From: Bacteroidales bacterium UBA5235
GTDB lineage: Bacteria; Bacteroidota; Bacteroidia; Bacteroidales; VadinHA17
DNA: 14,724 nt
Assembly (NCBI GenBank): GCA_002409145.1
Contig: DHUL01000051.1
Span: 36,090 to 50,813, forward strand
Direction: 5' to 3'
Shown here: piece by piece, positions 1 through 6,214 of the stretch
Layout of the letters: every line of letters begins with the position of its first letter
Position numbering within the stretch: the first letter of the stretch is position 1
Notes under the pieces: model-generated
The model's database searches: none
The model's input: only the letters and a program-made list of their open reading frames with translations
Told to the model about the DNA's origin: nothing
Made by a program: the position numbers and the translations under genes

Positions 1-612
1 TGGATAGTATGGCTTGGCCTGGCCGTTCTCGGGTCAGCCCTGACCCTGGCCAGCTTCGTTAAGTTCATCGGGGGCATATTCCTCGGGCGCAAAGGCCACC
101 TCCTGACCGGAACAAGGGAGGTGTCTCTTCTGATGTGGCTCCCGATGGCCCTTCTTGCTCTTCTCTGTACCTTCTTCGGGGTTTTTGCCACCGGTGTGGT
201 TATCCCGAAACTCTTCACCCCTGCTGTCGGAACCTTTGCCTTCACCGGCCTGTGGAATTCTTCATTCGTATCCCTGCTGGTGCTGATTTCAATAATCCTC
301 GGCTTTCTCATTTACCTCGCAACCGGGAGGAAGAAATTCAGGACAAGCGATCTTTTCATCGGCGGTGAGAAAATAGAAAAGCTTGATGCATCTTACCCTT
401 CCCCTGAGTTTTACAAGACCTTCACCGAGTTCAGCCTCTTCTCGCGCATCTATAAAATGGCAGAGGCCAGGGCCTTTGACATCTACGACCTCTCCAAACA
501 GGCTGTACTCTGGCTGAGTGGAAGGTTAAGCAGTGCTCATACAGGGGTGCTTCCGGGGTATGTGATCTGGGTTTGTGCCGGACTGATAATCATGTTGCTG
601 ATAATGACCTGA
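1..612 (+). CDS. NuoL/HyfB/MrpA-family antiporter-like membrane subunit, C-terminal part (5' end outside window)
   Basis: The reading frame is open from base 1, so this is the last 203 residues of a larger gene. It continues through the GTG at 121, which is not the true start. Hydrophobic segments alternate with short loops. The stretch TLASFVKFIGGIFLGR (about residues 15-30 of the visible part) resembles the late transmembrane helices of proton-pumping NuoL/MrpA/HyfB proteins. After a polar, charged loop comes an amphipathic segment (AEARAFDIYDLSKQAVLWLS) and one final membrane helix. This resembles the lateral-helix arm and anchor at the end of NuoL, HyfB/EchA and MbhI. The protein would form an ion-translocating channel in the inner membrane. 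The next gene starts 12 bases downstream. Without the N-terminal part I cannot choose between a HyfB-like, MrpA-N-like or MbhI-like identity; the family call is solid. Confidence 0.85.
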   Translation, partial: WIVWLGLAVLGSALTLASFVKFIGGIFLGRKGHLLTGTREVSLLMWLPMALLALLCTFFGVFATGVVIPKLFTPAVGTFAFTGLWNSSFVSLLVLISIILGFLIYLATGRKKFRTSDLFIGGEKIEKLDASYPSPEFYKTFTEFSLFSRIYKMAEARAFDIYDLSKQAVLWLSGRLSSAHTGVLPGYVIWVCAGLIIMLLIMT

Positions 613-624
613 CAAAGCAGTACT

Positions 625-1161
625 ATGGAAGTGGCAATTTCAGTAATAACAATTTTTATGATCCTGGGGGCAATTTATGCCATCCATGCCAGGGATATCC
701 TCTCGGCTGTGATTGCAGGTGGAATTGTCGGATACAGCCTGGTCATCTGCTTCCTGCTGCTCCAGGCTCCGGACCTGGCGATAGTGCAGATAGTGGTGGA
801 GACAATCACCCTTATCATTATGGTGGCAGTGGTGCTTGACAGCTCGCGTGTGGAAGCATACAGCAGGTTCGACAGGCGTGCATGGATCACTGCGGGTACG
901 GCAGTGGTCATTCTGCTGGTCCTGTTCTGGTTCCTCAGGGCTGCATCTTCCCATCTTGCACCCTTCGGAGAATCAAGCCTCAGAATGGCTGATGCCTATA
1001 TCAACGGAGCTGTTGAGAGAACAGGAAGCGTCAACCTGGTCACCGGTGTGGTGTTCGATTTCAGGGGATATGACACCCTTGGCGAGGCGACTGTGCTGGT
1101 CACGGCGGTGCTGGGGGTGCTGACCATCCTCAGGATCAACGGTAAGAAAAAATTAACATGA
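625..1161 (+). CDS. mbhDE: Fused MbhD/MbhE-type (MrpA C-terminal-like) membrane subunit
   Basis: The 178 residues form several membrane helices. The first half (about 1-75) matches the MbhD/DUF4040 type, with APDLAIVQIVVET (48-60) including Glu59 in a helix, a position where acidic residues serve the ion path in this family. The second half carries the MbhE/MrpA signature NLVTGVVFDFRGYDTLGE (137-154) followed by a last helix and a basic tail. Archaeal MBH encodes these parts as two genes of roughly 100 residues each, and Mrp antiporters carry them at the C-terminus of MrpA. Here they form one protein detached from the NuoL-like part. It should sit between the antiporter units and help conduct Na+ or H+. 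The stop codon overlaps the ATG of a 14-codon mini-ORF (1158-1202). Confidence 0.9.
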   Translation: MEVAISVITIFMILGAIYAIHARDILSAVIAGGIVGYSLVICFLLLQAPDLAIVQIVVETITLIIMVAVVLDSSRVEAYSRFDRRAWITAGTAVVILLVLFWFLRAASSHLAPFGESSLRMADAYINGAVERTGSVNLVTGVVFDFRGYDTLGEATVLVTAVLGVLTILRINGKKKLT

Positions 1162-1202
1162 AATATCCGGTAATTAAGGTTCATAAATCATTCGCGGAAT
1201 AA
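1158..1202 (+). other. 14-codon mini-ORF bridging mbhDE and mrpB
   Basis: An ATG at 1158 overlaps the TGA of the preceding gene (ATGA), and the frame runs 14 codons (MKYPVIKVHKSFAE). It ends in a TAA whose last base is the first base of the mrpB ATG (TAATG). Both overlaps are exact and visible. It may be a translational-coupling minicistron that carries ribosomes across the 40-base gap, a small peptide gene, or coincidence. There is no strong ribosome binding site in front of it. Confidence 0.25.
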
Positions 1203-1639
1203 TGAAGGGAATGACAGTCATAGTAAAGAAGACGACACAGCTGATAGCAGGCATAATATTCCTGTACGGCATTTACATTATACTTCACGGACACCTGACT
1301 CCCGGAGGAGGGTTTGCCGGAGGGGTGATTCTTGCAGGTTCATTCATCCTCCTGATCCTGGCGTGGGGAAGCGACTTCCTGCACCTGGTCAGGGAAGAAC
1401 AGGGTTCAACCCTCTATGAGAACCTGGCTATACTGGTTGTCCTTTTTCTTGCTCTCTCCGGACTTCTTGCCGGTGTAAACGTGTTCTTCGCCAACTGGCT
1501 GCCTCACGGCACCCCGGGCGAACTGCTCAGCGCAGGCATTTTGCCTCTCTACAACATCTTTGTAGGCATTGAGGTTGCAGCTTCGATCCTTACAATCTTC
1601 CTTGCCCTGATAATCTTTAAAGAGGAGGTACTGAAATGA
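1202..1639 (+). CDS. mrpB: Mrp-type Na+/H+ antiporter subunit B (MnhB/MbhF family)
   Basis: The 145-residue integral membrane protein has about four helices and the family signature HGHLTPGGGFAGG at residues 29-41, the glycine-rich turn conserved in MrpB/MnhB and in the MbhF subunit of archaeal membrane-bound hydrogenase. MrpB is an essential structural subunit of the multi-protein antiporter, packing against the MrpA C-terminal region. Its length is normal. The start at 1202 overlaps the stop of the mini-ORF before it. A second in-frame ATG at 1211 is possible, but the purine-rich bases before it lie too close to act as a ribosome binding site. The stop overlaps the mrpC start by four bases, so co-translation is expected. 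Confidence 0.93.
   Translation: MKGMTVIVKKTTQLIAGIIFLYGIYIILHGHLTPGGGFAGGVILAGSFILLILAWGSDFLHLVREEQGSTLYENLAILVVLFLALSGLLAGVNVFFANWLPHGTPGELLSAGILPLYNIFVGIEVAASILTIFLALIIFKEEVLK
1622..1628 (+). promoter_or_regulatory. Ribosome binding site for mrpC
   Basis: GAGGAGG lies seven bases before the ATG at 1636, inside the end of mrpB. It is a strong Shine-Dalgarno sequence for this lineage and fixes the mrpC start. Confidence 0.6.
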
Positions 1640-1974
1640 CCGTTTACCTGCTTTGCTTCATTTTGTTCCTGACCGGCCTCTATGGCGTTATAACCAGGAG
1701 GAACCTGATCAAGATAGCCATCTCACTTTCAGTGATGGAGTTCAGCACCTTCCTTTTCCTGGCACTTGTCGGATACAGGGAGGGCGGCGTGGCTCCCATA
1801 GTAGATACGGCAGACCCCGTAAAAACCTATGTCGATCCCCTGCCGCAGGCGCTGGTGCTCACCGCCATCGTGATAGGCCTGGCGACTACAGCCATGCTGA
1901 TGGCGGTGATAATAAGGATCTACAGGAAATACGGAACCTTCGACATAAGAGAAATCAAGAATCTAAGAGGATAA
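1636..1974 (+). CDS. mrpC: Mrp-type Na+/H+ antiporter subunit C (NuoK-like, MnhC/MbhG family)
   Basis: The protein has 112 residues and three membrane helices, the size and layout of NuoK-like MrpC. The conserved segment DPLPQALVLTAIVIG (67-81) precedes the third helix and is typical of MrpC/MnhC and MbhG. A short loop (about 47-66) between helices 2 and 3 is also as expected. The subunit links the antiporter-like proteins MrpA and MrpD in the membrane and contributes to the ion path. The start overlaps the mrpB stop (ATGA) and has a good ribosome binding site. The gene ends directly against the mrpD start with no spacing. A complex I nuoK is less likely because the neighbours are mrpB, D, E, F and G. 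Confidence 0.93.
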   Translation: MTVYLLCFILFLTGLYGVITRRNLIKIAISLSVMEFSTFLFLALVGYREGGVAPIVDTADPVKTYVDPLPQALVLTAIVIGLATTAMLMAVIIRIYRKYGTFDIREIKNLRG

Positions 1975-3516
1975 ATGATGAATCCGCTCATACCCCTTCT
2001 CGTTGCCATCCCGCTGGCCGGTGCGTTCCTGACGATGATCGTGGGCAGGTTCATCACCGGCATCCCAAGGTATATGGCGCTGACCACCCTGCTCGCTACC
2101 GCCTTCATCAGCTTCTGGCTGCTCCTGGCAGGCGAAGCTTCACCGTCAGTTTATATCGCCGGAGGCTGGGAACCGGTGAACGGGGTGCCAATAGGAATTC
2201 ATCTTGTTCATGACGGGTTTTCAGGCCTGGTACTTTGCATAATCAGCCTGATTGGCCTGCTTTCGGTGATCTACTCCATCTCATACATGGCATGGTACAC
2301 CTCTGAAAACTTCTTCTACGCCCTTTTCTGCCTGATGATAGCCGGTATGAACGGTGTGGTTCTCAGCGGTGACATCTTCAACATATTCGTCTTCCTGGAG
2401 ATATCCGCAATCTCATCCTATGCGCTCGTAGCCTTCGGTGTTGAGAAGAATGAACTTGAGGCTACCCTGAAATACCAGGTACTGGGTGCAGTGGCGTCAT
2501 TCATGATCCTCTTTGCAATCACTTTCATTTACTGGAGTGCCAAAACACTGAATATTGCTGATATCAGGAGTGCCTTCAGCACAGGTGACCGGGGCAGTCA
2601 CTACGTACTGATACAGGTTCTTCTTCTCACCGGCTTCGGCTTAAAGGCCGCAATCATACCGTTTCATGCATGGCTGCCCGATGCGCACTCATCGGCACCC
2701 TCTCCCATATCAGCCATGCTCTCCGGCGTACTGATCAAGGCAGTCGGGATTTACGTCATTATCCGTCTCTTCTTTAACATGTTTGTTATAACGGAGGGCA
2801 TGTCAGTACTCATAGCCACTCTGGGGGCACTATCCATGGCAGCCGGCGTCTTCCTGGCCATTGGCCAGTGGGATATCAAACGGCTCCTTGCCTATCACAG
2901 TATAAGCCAGATGGGTTATGTAATCATGTCAGCCGGCATAGGGATGACACTCATGGCCAGGGGCATCCGCCCCGATGTGGCTGCACTTGCAATCACAGGC
3001 GGTATCTTCCACATGGTCAACCATGCGGCCTTCAAGGGACTCCTCTTCCTCAACGCAGGGGCTATCGAGTACTCCGTGGGGACACGGGACCTCCACGAGA
3101 TGGGCGGACTGGCAAAGTCAATGCCGGTGACTTCGGCGACATCATTTGCCGCTTCCCTCTCAATCTCCGGCATACCACCCTTCAACGGCTTCTTCAGCAA
3201 GCTGATAATTATCGTGGCAGCAGTTATGGGCCGCTTCTACCTGCTGGCTGCGCTGGCCGCCCTCGTCAGTATCATCACGCTGGCATCATTCATGAAGTTC
3301 CAGAGGTATGCCTTTTACAACAGGGAGCCTGACAATATCAGGAAAGAGATTAAAGAGGTTCCTGCCCCGATGCTCCTCAGTATGATCACCCTTGCGGTGG
3401 TATGCCTCCTCCTTAGCCTGCTGGCTCTTCCCGGTGTGCGTGATTCGGTGCTGACACCTGCAACTGAAATACTTATGGACCAGATGAAGTATTCCTCACA
3501 GATAACAGGCATATGA
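1975..3516 (+). CDS. mrpD: Mrp-type Na+/H+ antiporter subunit D (proton-conducting antiporter-like, MbhH family)
   Basis: This 513-residue polytopic protein of the NuoL/M/N antiporter family has the length of MrpD (about 490-510). Key ion-path residues are visible: Glu142 in FVFLEISAISSYA, Lys224 in GFGLKAAIIPFHAWLPDAH, Lys255 in SGVLIKAVG, and His346, His350 and Lys354 in GIFHMVNHAAFKG. These correspond to the conserved helix 5, 7, 8 and 12 positions of the family. It lacks the long C-terminal lateral helix seen in the gene at 1-612, so it fits MrpD/MbhH rather than NuoL. Two ATGs stand in tandem at 1975 and 1978. The AAGAGGA at 1965-1971 is better spaced for the second, so the true start may be 1978. 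In the complex it should exchange Na+ and H+ across the inner membrane. Confidence 0.95.
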   Translation: MMNPLIPLLVAIPLAGAFLTMIVGRFITGIPRYMALTTLLATAFISFWLLLAGEASPSVYIAGGWEPVNGVPIGIHLVHDGFSGLVLCIISLIGLLSVIYSISYMAWYTSENFFYALFCLMIAGMNGVVLSGDIFNIFVFLEISAISSYALVAFGVEKNELEATLKYQVLGAVASFMILFAITFIYWSAKTLNIADIRSAFSTGDRGSHYVLIQVLLLTGFGLKAAIIPFHAWLPDAHSSAPSPISAMLSGVLIKAVGIYVIIRLFFNMFVITEGMSVLIATLGALSMAAGVFLAIGQWDIKRLLAYHSISQMGYVIMSAGIGMTLMARGIRPDVAALAITGGIFHMVNHAAFKGLLFLNAGAIEYSVGTRDLHEMGGLAKSMPVTSATSFAASLSISGIPPFNGFFSKLIIIVAAVMGRFYLLAALAALVSIITLASFMKFQRYAFYNREPDNIRKEIKEVPAPMLLSMITLAVVCLLLSLLALPGVRDSVLTPATEILMDQMKYSSQITGI

Positions 3517-3517
3517 T

Positions 3518-4003
3518 ATGAGATACCTGGCAATATTCATACTGTCAATGATCTTCTGGCTCCTGATAACCTTCAGGTTCACCATTCCCAATATCACCGC
3601 AGGAGCCGTGGCGTCGGCAATAACAGCAGCCATTTTCGGCAGGTACTACTTCCACAATGTGTACAAATTCCTCCAGCCGCGGCGATGGTACTGGTTTACC
3701 GTCTACCTGGTGACCTTCATCTGGGCCTGCATCATGGCTAACTTCGATGTTGCTTACCGCGTACTTCATCCTGCCATGCCTATCAGGCCGGGAATTGTGA
3801 AGATCACCACCACCCTCAGGTCAGAGTTTGCACGTACCCTGCTTGCAAACTCCATAACCATGACTCCGGGAACCATAACAGTGGATATCATAGGGGATGA
3901 GATCTTTGTTCACTGGATCTATATCAGGTCAGATGACCCGGCCCGGTATACAAAAATGGTTACCGGGAGATTTGAAGAATACATAAAAAAATTTGCAGAA
4001 TGA
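3518..4003 (+). CDS. mrpE: Mrp-type Na+/H+ antiporter subunit E (MnhE/MbhA family)
   Basis: The protein has 161 residues, the normal MrpE length. The first half holds two to three membrane helices. The soluble C-terminal half carries the pattern expected for MnhE/MrpE: IKITTTLRSEFARTLLANSITMTPGT has the common order of a basic turn, LANSIT and TPGT (about 101-120), followed by an acidic beta-rich tail. MrpE is a peripheral membrane subunit at the edge of the antiporter. The ATG lies one base after the mrpD stop, with only a weak ribosome binding site, so translational coupling is likely. The end overlaps mrpF by four bases. MrpE, F and G together distinguish this cluster from complex I and from simple HyfB-type hydrogenases. 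Confidence 0.92.
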   Translation: MRYLAIFILSMIFWLLITFRFTIPNITAGAVASAITAAIFGRYYFHNVYKFLQPRRWYWFTVYLVTFIWACIMANFDVAYRVLHPAMPIRPGIVKITTTLRSEFARTLLANSITMTPGTITVDIIGDEIFVHWIYIRSDDPARYTKMVTGRFEEYIKKFAE

Positions 4004-4266
4004 CCGGTTTCATGAACATACTGCTGTACATCCAGATAGCCCTCTGCGCCCCATGCCTTTACCGGATCATCAGGGGCCCCTCAATCCCTGACCGGATGGT
4101 AGGTATTGATATCTTCGGGATTCTTGTGGTCGGCATCTGTGGGATCATATCGGTCATTACTGAAAAAGATTTCATCCTTGACATTGGAATTGCCTGGGTG
4201 ATTTTGAGTTTTATCGGGACCCTTACACTGGCGAAATACCTTGGCGGGAAAAAACTGAATGAATGA
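4000..4266 (+). CDS. mrpF: Mrp-type Na+/H+ antiporter subunit F (MnhF/MbhB family)
   Basis: The 88-residue protein has three membrane helices. The signature RIIRGPSIPDRMVGID (22-37) includes Asp31 in the PDR motif, the conserved acidic residue of MrpF proteins. Its size matches MrpF/MnhF and archaeal MbhB. In Mrp structures this subunit lies in the E-F-G bundle that is thought to take part in sodium passage. The start overlaps the mrpE stop as ATGA, and the end overlaps mrpG by eight bases. No separate Shine-Dalgarno sequence is obvious, so coupling to mrpE is likely. Confidence 0.93.
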   Translation: MTGFMNILLYIQIALCAPCLYRIIRGPSIPDRMVGIDIFGILVVGICGIISVITEKDFILDIGIAWVILSFIGTLTLAKYLGGKKLNE

Positions 4267-4585
4267 TATGGCAGCTGTAATACTCATTTCCGTTGGAGTC
4301 CTTTTCAACATCTTCGGGTGTATAGGACTGTTAAGGCTTCCTGACATTTACAACAGGCTGCAGGCGGCTACCAAATGTGTGACACTGGGGTGCTGCAGCA
4401 TCCTCATCGGGGTGCTGGTGCACTTCGGCATTGGTGGTGCCGGCTTCAGGGCCCTGGTGGCTATCCCGATACTCTTTTTTACCGCCACTGTGGCTGCACA
4501 TGCCCTCGTCAGGGGAGCATACCACTTCGGGACTAAACTCGACAAGAGAACCGTGAAGGATGATTACAGGGAGGCAGTGAAATGA
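4259..4585 (+). CDS. mrpG: Mrp-type Na+/H+ antiporter subunit G (MnhG/MbhC family)
   Basis: The protein has 108 residues and three membrane helices. The family signature GLLRLPDIYNRLQAATKCVTLG is at about residues 23-44. Many classical MrpG proteins have a histidine where Gln35 stands here (RxHAATK); the Q form may mark the hydrogenase-associated branch, but I cannot verify that without an alignment. The soluble tail is basic and then acidic. It completes the MrpE-F-G membrane bundle. It overlaps mrpF by eight bases and the downstream iron-sulphur protein gene by four bases, which ties the antiporter genes and the redox genes into one transcript. Confidence 0.92.
   Translation: MNDMAAVILISVGVLFNIFGCIGLLRLPDIYNRLQAATKCVTLGCCSILIGVLVHFGIGGAGFRALVAIPILFFTATVAAHALVRGAYHFGTKLDKRTVKDDYREAVK
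4568..4574 (+). promoter_or_regulatory. Ribosome binding site for the HycF-like gene
   Basis: AGGGAGG lies seven bases before the ATG at 4582, within the end of mrpG, and supports that start. Confidence 0.55.
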
Positions 4586-5202
4586 AGTACCCCAAACTGA
4601 GAGAACTTAAGGAGGCGGTGATATCACTGGTGACGCCGGCATATACATCCCGGTTTCCGGCAGTGGAGCATGTTCCCTTCCCCGGTTTCAGGGGAAAGCC
4701 TGTTGTGGACGATGCCAATTGCGTGGGATGTGAGACCTGCGCAAATGTATGCCCTCCGCTAGCCATCACTTTCACCGATGACAGGGAGAAAAAGATCAGA
4801 ACCATCAGGAGAGACTACGGCAAGTGCATCTTCTGCGGCCAGTGCCAGGAACACTGCATCACAGGCAAAGGGGTGAGACTCTCCGACAGGATCTATGACA
4901 TCGCCGTGTTCAACAGGGCTGACAATGTGGAATACCAGCAGAAGGAACTCCTGGTTTGCGAGAGCTGCAGGGCGGTTATCACCACGGTTGAGCACCTGGG
5001 CTACATGCACCGGAAGCTTGGACCAAAAGCCTTCGCATCAATACTTAACCTGAGTGTGCTCAACAGCATGCTGAAACTGGCCGAAGGACAGGATCTGACT
5101 GCCAGACCTTCCGGTACTCTTCAGAGGAAGGATATGTTCAGCATTATCTGCCCCAACTGCCTGAGACAGGTTACAGTCAAATATCTATTCAAAGGTGGCT
5201 GA
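4582..5202 (+). CDS. hycF: HycF/HyfH/MbhN-type 2x[4Fe-4S] electron-transfer subunit of a group 4 hydrogenase
   Basis: The 206-residue protein begins with an amphipathic N-terminus and the segment FPGFRGKP (33-40), as in HycF/HyfH. Two classical [4Fe-4S] motifs follow: Cys47, 50, 53 and 57 (CVGCETCANVCP) and Cys82, 85, 88 and 92 (CIFCGQCQEHC). The last cysteine is followed by Ile-Thr instead of the usual proline. The C-terminal third has two further pairs, Cys126/129 (CESC) and Cys190/193 (CPNC), separated by a helical stretch. From memory E. coli HyfH has similarly placed pairs. The subunit should pass electrons from reduced ferredoxin, or another donor, towards the small hydrogenase subunit on the cytoplasmic face. 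It overlaps mrpG by four bases and the maturation protease gene by eight. A NuoI-like complex I subunit is the main alternative, but the extra CxxC pairs and the hycI neighbour favour a hydrogenase. Confidence 0.88.
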   Translation: MKYPKLRELKEAVISLVTPAYTSRFPAVEHVPFPGFRGKPVVDDANCVGCETCANVCPPLAITFTDDREKKIRTIRRDYGKCIFCGQCQEHCITGKGVRLSDRIYDIAVFNRADNVEYQQKELLVCESCRAVITTVEHLGYMHRKLGPKAFASILNLSVLNSMLKLAEGQDLTARPSGTLQRKDMFSIICPNCLRQVTVKYLFKGG

Positions 5203-5662
5203 TAAAATCACTAAGATTCTCGGACCCGGGGACCGCAGGATACTTTTCGTCGGTATCGGCAACCTGCTGCGGCAGGATGACGGGGCAGGCGTTTATATCA
5301 GCACCCGGATCAGGGAAACTGAAAGAGTAAAGGTCATTACTGCAGAAGCCGGCATTGAAAACTACATTGGAAAAATCAACAACACCGAACATGATCTTCT
5401 GGTCCTTATTGACTGTGCTGATATGCAAAGACCGCCGGGAGCATGGGACCTCATCGCGCCGGAACAGGTAAGAGACCTTACCTTCAGCACCCATGACATC
5501 TCACTGAAAAAGTTATCCGGCTTCTTCAAAAAAGAAGTCCGGGTCCTTGCAATTCAGCCTGATACTGTTGCATTTGGGGAAAATTTGTCTTATATTGTTC
5601 TTGAAGCCTGTAGGCATATAATTGACCTTATCAATAAAAAGGAGGTGCAAAATGGCCGTTGA
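5195..5662 (+). CDS. hycI: HycI-type [NiFe]-hydrogenase maturation endopeptidase
   Basis: This 155-residue soluble protein belongs to the HycI/HybD peptidase family. It shows VGIGNLLRQDDGAGV near the N-terminus, LIDCADM in the middle and STHDISL later, then IQPDTVAFGENLS, a pattern shared with E. coli HycI. By comparison with that protein the nickel-sensing residues are Asp29, Asp73 and His100, all present. The enzyme clips the C-terminal tail of the hydrogenase large subunit after nickel insertion. The start is GTG at 5195, overlapping the end of the preceding gene by eight bases. No ATG, GTG or TTG occurs upstream in frame before the stop at 5162, and there is no usable ATG shortly downstream. 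Translation is probably coupled. Its presence implies that the unseen large subunit contains nickel and a cleavable tail. Confidence 0.92.
   Translation: MADKITKILGPGDRRILFVGIGNLLRQDDGAGVYISTRIRETERVKVITAEAGIENYIGKINNTEHDLLVLIDCADMQRPPGAWDLIAPEQVRDLTFSTHDISLKKLSGFFKKEVRVLAIQPDTVAFGENLSYIVLEACRHIIDLINKKEVQNGR
5639..5647 (+). promoter_or_regulatory. Ribosome binding site fixing the start at 5652
   Basis: AAGGAGGTG stands four bases before the ATG at 5652, inside the end of hycI. It is the best Shine-Dalgarno sequence in the window and shows that the in-frame ATG at 5622 is not the start. Confidence 0.75.
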
Positions 5663-6065
5663 ATATTTATGCAAGGCATGCAGGGGACACCTGAACGTAA
5701 AAACATCAATCGTGCTCTCTGCCACGAAGATGAACAGTTCGAAGAGAGGCCTGATCTATCTGAATCCCGAGCTGGGCAACTACACGAAAACGACCCACCC
5801 GTCGTTTGAACTCGAAACGGGCTCTGAATACCTGATCAACTGCCCTATATGTCACTCTCAGCTGAACAGCATGAAATATCCGCACCTGGTCAGGATAATA
5901 ATGATTGATGAAAACGGCAGGGAGTATGACATTTACTTCTCAGGTATTGTAGGCGAAAAATGCACCTACAAGATCAGTGACGCCGGTGTCGAAAAGGCAG
6001 GCCCTGACGCCCGGCTTTACGATAAGTATTTCGATGTCCCCAAGGAGGACCGGAAATACCTTTAA
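5652..6065 (+). CDS. Unrecognised 137-residue protein with two CxxC pairs (zinc-ribbon-like)
   Basis: I do not recognise a named family. The protein is soluble, without a signal peptide or membrane helix. It has Cys7/Cys10 (CKAC) at the N-terminus and Cys64/Cys67 (CPIC) after a 53-residue insert, which looks like a zinc ribbon with a long insertion. A further cysteine lies in GEKCTY near residue 105. The C-terminal half is beta-rich, then charged, ending in KEDRKYL. It is the last gene of the hydrogenase/Mrp operon and overlaps hycI by 11 bases. It also has the strongest ribosome binding site of the window, which suggests substantial expression. A role as an accessory or assembly factor for the hydrogenase is inference from position only; a regulator or an unrelated zinc protein is equally possible. 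Confidence 0.8.
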   Translation: MAVEYLCKACRGHLNVKTSIVLSATKMNSSKRGLIYLNPELGNYTKTTHPSFELETGSEYLINCPICHSQLNSMKYPHLVRIIMIDENGREYDIYFSGIVGEKCTYKISDAGVEKAGPDARLYDKYFDVPKEDRKYL

Positions 6066-6214
6066 GAGACAACATCTGGCCTGCCCATTTTATTAATCCC
6101 GGCACAACTTCAGTATCTCCCGGATGCCGGAAGGATATTGCTTAATTAATGCACATATCCCGCCGATTCGTCCACTACTTTTATTTATTTTAAGCCAAAT
6201 TTGCAATTATTAAG
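6066..6214 (+). other. 149-base intergenic boundary between the hydrogenase and uronate clusters
   Basis: This is the longest gap in the window and the likely place for the end of one transcript and the promoter of the next. The second half (about 6170-6214) becomes AT-rich, as expected before a Bacteroidota promoter or start. A weak imperfect hairpin is possible at 6114-6137 (TATCT, CCGG, loop ATG, CCGG, GGATA), but no T-run follows. CAAATTTG at 6196-6203 resembles the Bacteroidota -7 element TAnnTTTG with one mismatch, but it sits too close to the kduI ATG and lacks a clear -33 partner. A binding site for the hybrid regulator encoded downstream could lie here; I see no clear repeat that marks one. 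Confidence 0.4.

Noticed and set aside
1653..2213. A 186-codon + strand frame across mrpC and mrpD
   Set aside because: It is an out-of-frame shadow with many Arg, Gly and His residues and no membrane helices, while the overlapping Mrp proteins are conserved.
1..5202. Interpretation as part of respiratory complex I (NuoK, NuoL/M, NuoI-like genes)
   Set aside because: MrpB, MrpE, MrpF and MrpG signatures, the extra CxxC pairs on the iron-sulphur protein and the adjacent HycI do not belong to complex I.
5622..5651. Upstream in-frame ATG as start of the CxxC protein
   Set aside because: The strong ribosome binding site at 5639-5647 points to the ATG at 5652; the extension would only add residues read from inside hycI.
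6114..6137. Hairpin as a transcription terminator after the hydrogenase operon
   Set aside because: The stem is interrupted and short, the loop is three bases, and no run of T follows.
6196..6203. CAAATTTG as a Bacteroidota -7 promoter element
   Set aside because: It has one mismatch, lacks a -33 TTTG partner at proper distance and would leave almost no leader before the kduI ATG.
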